Shown: one piece after another, positions 34,798-44,694 of the stretch | How positions within the stretch are numbered: the stretch's first letter is position 1 | How the letters are laid out: each line of letters opens with the position of its first letter | From: Limonium bicolor | Lineage: Eukaryota > Streptophyta > Magnoliopsida > Caryophyllales > Plumbaginaceae | DNA length: 64,000 nucleotides | Assembly: GCA_023374045.1 (NCBI GenBank) | Contig: CM041781.1 | Location: 144,514,982-144,578,981, forward strand | Direction: 5' to 3' | The notes under the pieces: model-generated | What the model was told of the DNA's origin: nothing | Database searches by the model: none | What the model saw: only the letters and a program-made list of their open reading frames with translations | Made by a program: the position numbers and the translations under genes

Positions 34798-36215
34798 TCC
34801 CTGGCATGTTTTATTTGCATTATCATTCTTTTATATTTAAATCCCGTGTGTATGGGTGAAGGTGATCTTCCATCTTGTTTGTTGCCAATTATGCCATGTC
34901 TTGTTGAGGCTGTCGGATCAATGTGCCGCGTTATGCCGCTGCTCCTGATTATTTTGTCTCTAAGTAGCTGTTAGTTGCAGCATAGCTTGGTATTCTTCAT
35001 TGTATATCTTGTTACTGTACGTCGGCTTCCAATAATATTATAAGGTTTGCCCATCCTGTGATGCTCAAGCACATGTATCCATTATCCTTTCATCGTTGAG
35101 TTCTTCACGAGTTTCACTTGATTGTTTGTGCCTGTATGCTTATTTGTGATAGCTGCTCATGGCGGTGATTCCACTAAGATTCTTCTCGTCGATATTACTG
35201 AGGCGTTTTGCTCCTTATCAGATTTGATTCCTTTCCTGTGTTCCTCCCGCTAGTTGCTTTCGTATATGGGGTATTTTCTTGATGTATATTATTACTTACC
35301 TGATTGGTTTTCTGATGTATTCTCCTTTGATAGTGGTAACGTCCCGATGGTGGGGTTCATCATCTTGTTGGTGTTGCTGATGCATCCAGTGGTTTAGTTG
35401 TTGTAGCTGTAAGGTTGTAGTATTCTTGTCGGTTTGAAATTTGTCTTCTATTCATCGCCTCTTGTAGTCGTTGGCGCTCGGGTCTTGTATTAATACTGGG
35501 GCATGTTAGAGTTCGTCTCTTTGATCTTCAGGTCATCATCTTGTGTTTCTGGTATTCGAGTTTACTGTACCATATTTGGTTTTCACTTTTCAATATAGGA
35601 TATGAGCTACGGTCGAGCCGTGCATCTTGTATATAATATAGGAATATTTCCTGTTATTACTGATTCGCAAATTGTCGGTAGTATATACACGATCTTTTAT
35701 TGATTGTTCATCAGGTATACCACAGTAGGGTTCCCGTTAAGGTTTCTAACAAGGTACAGTTTTCTCACAATTTCACATGTTTTTGCGGTTTATGCATCAA
35801 CTCATGAGAGTATAAGTTTAATGTTTCTACTCTTTATATTCCACCTCACTTACAGGTAGGTTCCCGTTTAATATACTGGGTCTGAATTGATAAAGGAAGG
35901 ATTTAAAGTCGTTCTTTCCCTTCTGATGGCAATAAGGCCATAACTTAGAAGTAGTTTTCAAATACTTGTCAATATAGATAGATGTCTCTTGGTCTTGTAT
36001 TTAATATATTAACATGACTCAATGTATAATAACGATTAGTATTTCCTTCATAGTTAACTATTTTCTGACAACCCGAGTCGTTTAAGCTATTTAATTCTTT
36101 CAGGGTAGTATGGTTAATTCAACCTTTAACTTAGATCCTCAACATCTAATATATTTTATTTGGTAGACCCTTCATTAGAAATAGGAACAAATTTGACTTA
36201 TCACAAAGATATTGG

Positions 36216-36348
36216 TGACCACTTGTAGGGAGTCTCAGGAATCATCCAACCCTGACGGGGTCAGCGTCAGTTTGAACTATCCCTCCACTCCATTTTGTGA
36301 TTGGTTTTCCCTTGATCTGACCAGGATCAAGTTCGACCTCCCACGTCA
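36216..36348. other. Conserved multi-stem block, copy in element C
   Basis: 133 nt matching 9367-9498 of B. Stems are CTGACG/CGTCAG (36252-36270) and a perfect CTTGATC/GATCAAG (36311-36331), enclosed by GGGAG/CTCCC. It is the best-conserved piece of the two internal regions outside the ends. Confidence 0.5.
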
Positions 36349-37055
36349 AATATCAAACAACCACATAATAGCAAGTTTCCAAATTTTATCTTATCAAGAC
36401 TTGTGACGTGGTGATTACAACATTCTTTCTTAACTGTTATACAACTAATCTAACGGCTGTTGTAACCTAGACTCGAAACTAGGGTACTCCTTAATTCCTG
36501 GAACTAAGTTCCTTTGATCAATCCTTTAGCGTGGAATCTAGTCTTTCTTCTTGGCCTAAAAAGATAAATTCTTATTAAACACCTAGACACTTACTGCCAA
36601 ATAATTATTTCATCAGTCATTTGACTCTTAACACATCATGCAAGCAATAATTTCATTTATGGACTTGGATACCTTGAAATATACTCTTCTCTTAAAAAGA
36701 CATTATCTAGTATTTAACTTATCAGGGTTTAATCATTGTCTACACCCTAGTTATCATTGCTTGGAACAAAAGGCCGTTATAGTTATTACTAAATTTGGAA
36801 TAAGACTCTAAAAGAAGTTTCCTATAACTTATCTTGTACTTAGGATTCCCAGTTTGAATCTTACAGTTTGGTGACAAGACAATCAAAACTTATGATTTAT
36901 TTTTTTATCACTCAGAAATTTGGTTAATCCACAACTCAATGGCTTCCAAAAATAGGCCGCTTAGGTGCATAAAATAGAGGATTTATAATCATAGAGTTTG
37001 GTATATATTGTTAGGAAAGTTCGCGTGTAAGACGCTTGTTACAAGTCAAGGGGTA

Positions 37056-37075
37056 TGTTCTCCCCCCCTTAACAA
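37056..37075 (-). other. Third purine-rich tract in element C
   Basis: In element sense TTGTTAAGGGGGGGGAGAA resembles a polypurine tract, without an evident adjoining hairpin. It lies about 750 nt upstream of the shared block, similar to the order of second tract and block in B, so part of C may be a second 3' end. Confidence 0.35.
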
Positions 37076-37823
37076 TTTTACTCCACTCACCTTTAGTGTA
37101 TATATGAATTCAAACTCTCAGTATAGCTTACTCTGCCTCCATAGAGAGTTATTGGTTATTATGATCGTATAAAAATTTATACTACATTGGAAGATGACTT
37201 CATTTGTTCTCAGATGTTCTTTACTTACATTCTCAAATTGAGCTGTCATGGAAGACATATGCTCGTATAAATCCATAGGATAGAGTAGGACATGTGCCTC
37301 AAAATAGGGTAGGTATATTTTATGATACTCATCCCTCTGAAATATATTAATACTCCTCAAAAGTTTTAGGTTTATAACCTCCCAATTATAAGTATTTATA
37401 TATAGCACTTAGTATTGCTATTTTGGTAGTTCTTCTGACTTAAGAATATACAGATTCAAAGGTTTGTTCTTTTCTCACTGTTTATTAGGAGTCCAGCATT
37501 GTCACTGTAATGATACTAGCTGAGACCCTTAGTAGTTGAGCAGGTATTATATCCCGTGTTTATTTACGTTGGATGTTTAGTTATATAGTGAGATCCTGTT
37601 ATGATCTCTTTTGGTATTATCATTGGTTATATTATTATTTGTAGGACTATACTGATAGTTATTTCTCAAGGTTTCGCACGGTCTTCTCGCGAAGTTAATA
37701 AGGTATTGTAAGATTTTCCGTCCCGCACTGGGCGGCAAGCTCAGTGCCTGAGTATCCCGTAAAATTCAGTGTCTGCTCTTTTCAAGTAGGTCTTCATTCT
37801 CTTTTATTTGGTTTATTGGAGCA

Positions 37824-37843
37824 GCACTTGTTGTAGCAAGTGC
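37824..37843 (-). other. Leader hairpin, copy in element C
   Basis: GCACTTG/CAAGTGC around TTGTAG, about 430 nt after the primer site in element sense. Confidence 0.55.
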
Positions 37844-38240
37844 GCCAGGCAGGTTGGATCATCATGCAGTGTATGTCCATTGAGATATACTTTTACTCCA
37901 TCCTCACTGTGTTCTTGACGGTATTGTCAGCCCTTCGGGTTAACATCAGTATGGCGTCGCTGTTATTCATCGTCAGCTCCTGTATAGATGACAGTTGGCG
38001 TCGTATGGTCTTCAACAAACCCTTTTTCGCCAGTTCGGGTAGTCTTAAGTATTTGTTTTAATTAATGTATTCCTTCTCATGACATCTGCTCGTTATTTAG
38101 GCAGGTCACAGTTTGTAGTTACTGTAAGTTTGAACAGTTATTAACGCCCTTCGGCGGACCAAGTAAAAACTAACTTACTAATCCTCACTGTACTATCTCA
38201 CACCCTGTATCCCAAGGCTAATTTTGGTTGTACTCAGTTC

Positions 38241-38267
38241 TCAGAGCGCAACTACGCTCTGATACCA
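38241..38267 (-). promoter_or_regulatory. Primer binding site and overlapping stem, element C
   Basis: TGGTATCAGAGCG on the minus strand (38255-38267); TCAGAGCG can pair with CGCTCTGA across CAACTA. The 5' LTR begins at 38273. Confidence 0.9.
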
Positions 38268-38272
38268 CTTTT

Positions 38273-38834
38273 TGTAACACCCCAACCCGAAATCCAATAA
38301 CCTGAACGATGGTAGCTCCCAAAAATAACTAGAAATACAGCGGAAATATATACATAACAACGGGTGGTGCTACAACGCCGCTAGTCACCCATGTGACTAA
38401 CAAGGCTACTCCAACTTAATTTACAAATGATGCGGTCTGAGTACTGAATACAAACCTCTTAAACCAACAGAAGATAATAATAAAAGTACAATACTGAATG
38501 ATGACACCGGTGGTAATAACCCATGTCTTAATTCTACCCCACCTACACTCGGTCGGGCAATCTCTTCATTCTTCAGGTACCTGGAATTATTTAGCCATGA
38601 AACGGCTCAGCAAAATAATTTGCCGGTATGAAATCGTGCAGCCCACAAGCTACTGGGCCACACCAACTAATTGTCGAATACATGCAGTTCATTTATAAAG
38701 CTGTAAATAAGCATAGTCTGATAATAACAAGTATCCATACAAGGACAATAATGTCACATAGAACAAGACTTAGAAGGTCGAGTTAGCTAAACTGAATTAT
38801 CTGATAGCTGTCGGGTCCACACAGTGGGACTGAC
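38273..38834 (-). mobile_element. 5' LTR of element C, first part
   Basis: It matches 27610-28170 almost exactly and stops at GGGACTGAC, where element E is inserted. It continues at 53397. Confidence 0.95.
38830..38834. repeat. Target site duplication of element E, left copy (CTGAC)
   Basis: CTGAC borders the left LTR of E and recurs at 53392-53396. The uninterrupted 3' LTR of C has a single CTGAC in the same context (near 28167). Confidence 0.95.
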
Positions 38835-41170
38835 TGAAATACCCCAAACTTAGATATGGTGTTTAAATGATAAACTAAGATATAAGGAGGCTAAATAATG
38901 CCTTAGAAACATTAAGAAACATTTCTAATCAAAGAAAATATAAGGAAACACCGAAAGAGCAGTTTTGACAAAAACGTGCTCTAAGCTTGGAGAGACTTGG
39001 GAGAGTACCCAAATATTGTTCTAAGACCTTAGTAATATCCTAATGGTCATTTTAAATCAATTACCAAAGAAAACCAAGCTTGAAAACAAGTTAAAACACA
39101 AAATGTGCTTTAAGGAGTCTTAAAGCACGCTTTTGAAAAATTGTCTTGTAAATGAGTTTTGAATGGCTAAATGTCCATCATTACTCTTTAATTAATATGT
39201 GTACTATATAGTATCACATTTGGAGGTCTATATCAATGGGAAATCAAAAATTTCACAACAATGTGCCTTGTTTTTGATGAATAGTGAATTAATTAAGCTA
39301 GTTTATAACATAAGTCTATATAAGTGAGACATTTGGTCAACAAAGACTAAACTACCCTCATTCACTAAAGGGGGCCGGTTTTTTAAGTGTGACTCACCAC
39401 ACTTATCTAGCTAAGTAAAGAGAAAGCAAAATAAGTAAGTTATAAAGCATAAAGTACTATTCACCTTTTAAGATAAATATCACATTTTGCTTACCTCTCT
39501 CCTCACTTCTTCATTCTTCCTTGTTTCACACGATTTCTTGCTCTCTTTCTCTTCTCCATTAACGTGAAGCTCCTCTCCATGCTAGCTCCACCTTCTCTTG
39601 CACACATCTTGCTCATTTTAGCCCCAAATCCAAAACAAAATACATATTCTTCTTAGTTAGCTCAAGCTCCTCCTTTCTATCTTTTCAAAACTTCAAGAGC
39701 TTCATTTTGGTGCCAAGTCAAACCACCATTAGAGGAGGAAATTCAAGTTTGGAGACTCCATTGGCATCTCCATTCTCTTAAGGTAAAGAAAGTGTAAGAA
39801 AATCTAGGTTTCCACCATTTTTCTTCACTTGACCGAAAATATATACTCATGGGACTCCATGTTTATGCCTTGTTCTAGCTTGTTTCTACTCTTCAAAGGA
39901 GAGAGGAGGTCCTTCTTGCTTCACATCCAAGTTTGTCTTGAGAAACCAAGGTAAAACAATCACATTAATACCTTAAAACATATTTTTAAACCTAGGGTTT
40001 GTCCCTTAGGGTTAATGTGTTATCTAGTACTCATTGGAGTCATTGGATATTGGTTAGAACATTGGCAAGGAGAATCACATTGGTGACCGAGATTGGACAA
40101 AGAAAACCTAAGGAGAAAAGCTTTTAAGCTTGTGAGAACACAAGGTAAATTACTTACCTTAAGGTGTTTTGTTGTTTAAGGGAATGAGATGTGGGTATAT
40201 GATGAGTTTAGTGTAGAGATTATATGGGGAAGGTGCTATAAAACCTAGGAGAAACAATGACTATTCTTGTGAACTTGTGACTAAGGAGCAAATGAGAAAA
40301 GAGATAGTTTAAGAATATAAAGGTGAAGTACAAGAAGCATTTTATTTCAATGGGAGCCTTGTTGAGTGTATTCGCAGGTTGAAGGCATATATATGTGGAA
40401 ATTCAGTGATTAAGATTATTGTCATTTAAGGGCCTAAGTGCCAAGCATTTTAAGTTTAAGCACTATATGATGATGTGGTGTGGTTTGGTGTAAACTGGGT
40501 GTTAAGCTATTGTGATGAGAATTTGTGTTGTATTGGTTGTTTGATGGAGAAAAACCATGTGTTAGGAGGTACTATATACTAGAGAACCCATGGCAAAATT
40601 TAAAGGCGAGTTTAAGTGTTTAAGATATCCTAAGGGAATTTAATGACTAAGGTAGTACTAGGAGTGTTCTATGGGTTGTCTTGATGAAAAAGGGTGAAGT
40701 TAAGGTGTTTTCATGACTTATGATGACTTAGGTATCACCGTGGAAGATTTAGGAATCAAGAGAATGTATTCGAGTGTTTAGGACTTAGGCAAATGTTGAT
40801 GCACAACTAGGAAGGAAATAATGTGATGATGATGGAAGTTTAGACTTGTTAAGGAACTTTAAGTAAATGCTTGAAAGAGTTTTAGATAGTGAAAGATGCT
40901 TGGGAGATGATGTTATAGTGGTGAAGAAAACATTTGGCATAGTGGTTACACTAGGTATGAACCACCACCTAGAAACCTAGAGGAAAGCATTACAAGTGTT
41001 AGCATTATTACAAGGAAAATGCATAATGACTAAGATGGATTTTGGTGGATGATTTAAGGTATTTTAAGGAGGGCTTAAGGTGTATTTGAGGTGCCCAAAT
41101 GAGGTTATAACATATTAGAATATATGAGGAGAAGTTTGGAGTTGAAAAAGAATTTAGAAACAAGTTTTTG

Positions 41171-41500
41171 GAGCCGACCGGCCTTAGGACCGGACTTGCA
41201 AGGTCGGTCGGGCTCTGTTACACTACCGGAAAATGTTTCTGGAATCGACCGGACTTGGGGACCGGACTTACAAGTCCGGTCGGGCTTGTGTTTTGTGAGG
41301 GAAAATGTTTCTGGAATGGACCGGACATGGGACCGGACTTGTCAAGTCCGGTCGGCATGAATTTTGTACGGTTATAAGTCTCTGGAATCGACCGGACATA
41401 GGACCGGACTTGTAAGTCCGGTCGGAGTGAATTTTCCAACGGTAAAAAGGTACTGGAATGGACCGGACTTGGCAAGTCCGGTCGGTAAGTCCGGTCGAGC
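41171..41500. repeat. Tandem inverted-arm array in 5' LTR of E
   Basis: Five units of about 70-75 bp, each with ACCGGACTTG and CAAGTCCGGTC arms, linked by a spacer containing TCTGGAATGG. The 3' LTR copy is at 51581-51910. ORFs of 69-85 codons on both strands here are by-products. Confidence 0.9.
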
Positions 41501-41843
41501 CTAAAAATAAAAAAAAAAATTTCAAATTTCTAAGAATGGTAATGGGTAATGAAGTATGCCCTTGGTAGGGTAGTAATGATTGGGACCCTAAGAACTTAAG
41601 GAATTAAGTTAAGATTAAGTATAAGTTTTAATGTTAAGTTAAGTTTGTAAGACTAAGTGATAAAGACTTGAGAGGTTATTGAGTGGAAGTCCTTAGGGAC
41701 AAAGTGAGTTAAGTAAGGTGCAAATAACTAATAACCTAAAAATGAATGAATGTTTTAGGTTTGTGAGTTGGGACCCCGAAGAAGATTAGTCAAACAACGA
41801 TCGACGGTGAACGGTACAATCCTTCTTGTGACCTGCTTGCTAA

Positions 41844-41857
41844 CGAGGTGTCCCTCG
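41844..41857 (+). other. LTR core hairpin, 5' LTR of E
   Basis: CGAGG/CCTCG stem around TGTC, followed by GGCTTGTGTGCTAT; about 1.14 kb from the LTR end. See 15438-15451. Confidence 0.5.
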
Positions 41858-42338
41858 GCTTGTGTGCTATCTGTTTATTTGCTATGACTAAAGCAAGATA
41901 AAGCATGCAACCGGTTATATTGTTCTCGTTGTGATTGTGTTATATTTACACTAACCCGCGAGCCTTGAGATTGTTACTAACCAAGTTTAGTACTTACTGA
42001 GTTAAGAATAAGAGTTAAGTTGATGGTTGTTGGTTAATGCCCGTTAAGGCTTAGCTAGCACATGGTGTTTAAGATGTCTACTAACTGGAACTTGAGTGAG
42101 GAAACCCGGGACCGATCTCCGGTCATGCATGCTAAGGAAAAAGGGGGACGGTATCTGAATCAGATCCGCCCTCCGCTTAAGGACTTGTCTTCGGACTTGT
42201 AGCCTAGGGCCGGTTGCCGGCTCAGCTACGCTGGACTCCCGTCCAGAGTAGGTGGCATTAAGATGGTGCGGTGGGATCACCTAAATCCCAGGTTCAAATT
42301 AAGCTACAACCTATCCCTTCCAGGAAAGGTTTGTATAC

Positions 42339-42419
42339 TGAGATTAAGACTGAGACTGAGATTAAGATTGAGACTGAGATTAAGATTAAGGTAAGGTAAG
42401 GAACTGAGATTAAGGAAAT
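42339..42419. repeat. GAGATTAAG microarray in 5' LTR of E
   Basis: Short alternating CTGAGATTAAG / ATTGAGACTGAG units; the copy number differs in the 3' LTR (52747-52820). Confidence 0.7.
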
Positions 42420-43006
42420 GAGGACTAAGGAGGGGGTTACTAACCCACTTGATAAGAGAACGCTTGAGTCGTTCATTGTTTGTGAACCATATATGTTCAT
42501 CTGTGGTTATTGTTATTGCACTTCATATTATGCTTGTGTATGTAATCAATTTCCATGCTATCGACAATTAGTTGTCGTAGCCCCGTTAGCTTGGGGGCCA
42601 TGAGAGGGTGTACCAGCATTCGTGCTGACCCCCTCGGGGGCTATTTTTACACTTGCAGGTAAGAGGCCCATGAGGACGCACTACGAGAGTAGGAGCGGTT
42701 AGACTTAGGTTGGGACTTTTATTTTGAGTTCGGGTTGCGCCTGTGCTCCCGACTGTTTATATTAAACTGATGTAAGTTTGGGATTATGTTTAAGATACTA
42801 GCACTCGGTTGGTTGTGGTATTACGAATGTTGATGTTTAAGTTGGATAAGTGTTTTTGGATAAGTATTGTAAGTATTTAAGCCGGTATTCTCTAACGATC
42901 AGACCGTGGCAAGGTCCAAGTGTTGTATATTTCCGCTGCGACGTTTTTGATTAAGTGTTCAGATTGCGATAACCACGATAGGCTTTGGATGGGGTGTTAC
43001 AAAAAG

Positions 43007-43033
43007 TGGTATCAGAGCGTAGTTACGCTCTGA
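43007..43033 (+). promoter_or_regulatory. Primer binding site and overlapping stem, element E
   Basis: TGGTATCAGAGCG (43007-43019) is complementary to the initiator tRNA-Met 3' end. TCAGAGCG (43012-43019) can pair with CGCTCTGA (43026-43033). Confidence 0.92.
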
Positions 43034-43173
43034 TTAAGGGTGTGAGAAGTTAGAGTGAGTAGAGTCAGATGACCACTAATAAGTGTGGATTGTCTTTACC
43101 GTCTACGGACGTTATAAATTTACTAACCAAAACAATGGTGAGTACGAATCTAATGTAAGTTATGCTTGTTCAG

Positions 43174-43809
43174 ATGGCAGGACGCCCTAGAGGAGGCCGA
43201 GGTCGCGGCCGGGGTGAGGATATTCCAGGGATACCTGGAGGGCAGACGATCGCAGAGATCGTAGCTGCCGCTTTAGGGCACATGGGCTATCAGCCTGGTG
43301 TGGGTGCACCACCTCCACCGCCACAACCTAGGGAACCAAACTGGGTGAAGAGTCTGTCAGATCTTCGACCCGCTCATTCAAGGGGGACCGATCCCGCCAA
43401 GCTTGAGGCGTACATCTCCGAGCTGGAGACCGCCTTCGAGACCCTTGATGTCCCTGCTGGGATCAAGGTGCGCTTAGCTGCTTTCTACCTGAAGGGGGCG
43501 GCGGGCGATTGGTGGAAGCTGGTGAGGGCCGAGCATGTGGCCAACCAGAGTTCGGCTGGGAGCAGTACACCGCCTTGCTACGGGCAAAGTACTACCCCCC
43601 CATGTCCAGACGAAGAAGCGCTTGCAGTTAGATGCGCTTAAGCAGTCGGACAAGATGACAGTGGACGAGTATTACTCAGAGTTCACTGCCTTGCTCCGTC
43701 TTCTGCCGGTCTAGGGTATTCTGACCAGATCTTGGTGGACCGCTTCTATGGCGGGCTTAGCCATCGACTCCGCTACGGCATGGGGCCGACGAGTTACACT
43801 ACCTTGCAG
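43174..43809 (+). pseudogene. gag: gag of E, exon 1 (capsid)
   Basis: Start chosen at 43174 (MAGRPRGG, an Arg/Gly-rich start); an in-frame ATG lies 12 bases upstream. Capsid signatures: LEAYISELETAFETL, YLKGAAGDWWKL, then after frameshifts SDKMTVDEYYSEFTALL and DRFYGGLSHRLRYGM. Three 1-nt deletions break the frame near 43546, 43599 and 43711, each in a short run. The exon ends TTG CAG before a GT donor, and the next exon continues a Gag-like sequence in phase 0. Gag builds the particle that packages element RNA. Confidence 0.85.
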
Positions 43810-43895
43810 GTAATAAGAATGATTGAAATTTGAGTAAGTGGTGAATAAGATTTAGATTATGAGAAATAAGTGTGACTAATACTATGGAAAAGCAG
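43810..43895 (+). other. Putative intron 1 of gag, element E (86 bp)
   Basis: Donor CAG|GTAATA, acceptor AAGCAG|GAG. Reading through hits a TGA within 25 bases. Removal joins TTLQ to ECYHAAAKVE in phase 0, matching the usual LQE... continuation of this Gag family. Confidence 0.75.
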
Positions 43896-44148
43896 GAGTG
43901 CTATCATGCCGCTGCTAAGGTTGAGATTACCGTCCAGCTGAGGGACGAGGAGAATGCAAAGAGGAAGAGTGCTGGGAAGAGCTCAGAGAGTCAAGGGCAA
44001 GGAGGGTACAAGAAACAAAAGTACCAGCCTCAGGCCCAGAAGAATCAGAACCCGAAAGGGAAGGAGGAAAAGGAGAAGGCTTCGGAAGAGCCATTGAAGC
44101 TGACCTATGCTATTGCAGCTACACCACTGCGCTCTAAGGCGCCAAAGG
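43896..44148 (+). CDS. gag: gag of E, exon 2 (basic linker)
   Basis: 253 bp open throughout: ECYHAAAKVEITVQL followed by a Lys/Gln/Glu-rich linker typical of the segment before the zinc knuckles. It ends in phase 1 (AAG G) at the next donor. No frame damage is seen in this exon. Confidence 0.75.
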
Positions 44149-44230
44149 GTGAGAAAAATTGATATTGAATGAGTTAAGAAATAAATTAGTAACCGTTTGA
44201 GATATGAGAATTGACAATGTGAATCATCAG
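44149..44230 (+). other. Putative intron 2 of gag, element E (82 bp)
   Basis: Donor AAGG|GTGAGA, acceptor CATCAG|GAT. Reading through hits TGA after four codons; removal joins the linker to the first zinc knuckle in phase 1. Confidence 0.75.
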
Positions 44231-44565
44231 GATCTGAGACTGAGAGGGGAGCCGGTGGTGGCTACCAGCGACGCTTCATCTGTAGATGGTGTCACAAGGA
44301 CCACCCCGGGCTCGACTGTAAGGGAACAAAGTGGAGTGCAACTTCTGCGGTGTCTGGACACGGCATGAGTGTTACCGGAACCCTGCTAGCAGAGCCTATA
44401 GGCCCGATACCAGGGGCAAGGGCAAGACCGATCAGGGAGCTGGATCTGACGGTCAGAGGAAAGTGCACAGCAGCCGCGACAAGAACCCACGGGCGACCCA
44501 GAAGACGGGGCCCACTCTACACATGGTGGACCGGGACGATGAGCCTGAGCCCTCATCGAGGCCAG
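44231..44565 (+). pseudogene. gag: gag of E, exon 3 (zinc knuckles and acidic tail)
   Basis: First knuckle CRWCHKDHPGLDC (44281-44319) has the same C-x2-C-x3-H-x4-C spacing as G1. A 1-nt deletion near 44330 shifts the frame before the second, CNFCGVWTRHEC (44337-44372), whose spacing is irregular. The tail RDDEPEPSSRP is acidic and ends in phase 1 at 44565. Nucleocapsid knuckles bind the genomic RNA. The downstream reading depends on which acceptor the donor at 44566 uses. Confidence 0.75.
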
Positions 44566-44694
44566 GTACCACTATAACCATTTAGTAATAAAACTACCTG
44601 CTTACCGCATTATCATGCATGTTTGGTGAAAAATGAGTTAAGTAAGAATAAGATGAGATTAGAACTAAGTAAGCATAACCTACTACCACTTTAG
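44566..44694 (+). other. Putative intron 3, short form (129 bp), element E
   Basis: Donor GCCAG|GTACCA, acceptor CACTTTAG|GAAG. Reading through hits TAG after six codons. Removal fuses Gag in phase 1 with the open sequence leading into the AlkB domain. A longer form from the same donor to 45588 skips AlkB. Confidence 0.7.

Larger units (their letters stand above)
33916..38272 (-). mobile_element. Internal region of element C, no intact coding sequence
   Basis: About 4.4 kb with no intact gag or pol frame. In element sense, from the primer site: leader with hairpin (37824-37843), a C-rich tract near 37062, the multi-stem block shared with B (36216-36348), largely unrecognised sequence, a decayed integrase tail (34435-34797), a second purine-tract module (34388-34424) and the true tract. 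A 26-bp direct repeat occurs around 34220 and 34299. E's coding region is about 1.9 kb longer. Confidence 0.75.
38835..43001 (+). mobile_element. 5' LTR of element E (4167 bp)
   Basis: Begins TGAAATACCCC, ends GGGGTGTTACA. It contains the inverted-arm array (41171-41500), the core hairpin (41844-41857), a ~230-bp block shared with LTR B (about 42078-42310), a GAGATTAAG microarray (42339-42419), a CGACAA/TTGTCG hairpin (near 42561) and a TTCCGCTG motif near the end. An antisense ORF of 78 codons (42044-42280) recurs in B and in the other LTR. Confidence 0.95.

Noticed and set aside
41171..41500. CRISPR-like array
   Set aside because: Units are self-complementary, differ among themselves, lie inside both LTRs of a plant retrotransposon and have no cas genes nearby.
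43138..43173. Possible 5' leader intron (GTGAGT ... TTCAG) just before the gag start
   Set aside because: About 36 bp is too short for plant splicing; kept as coincidence.
44350..44577. ORF in exon 3 of gag, frame continuing from the first knuckle
   Set aside because: It reads as low-complexity nonsense; the neighbouring frame has the second knuckle and acidic tail and fits both downstream acceptors.
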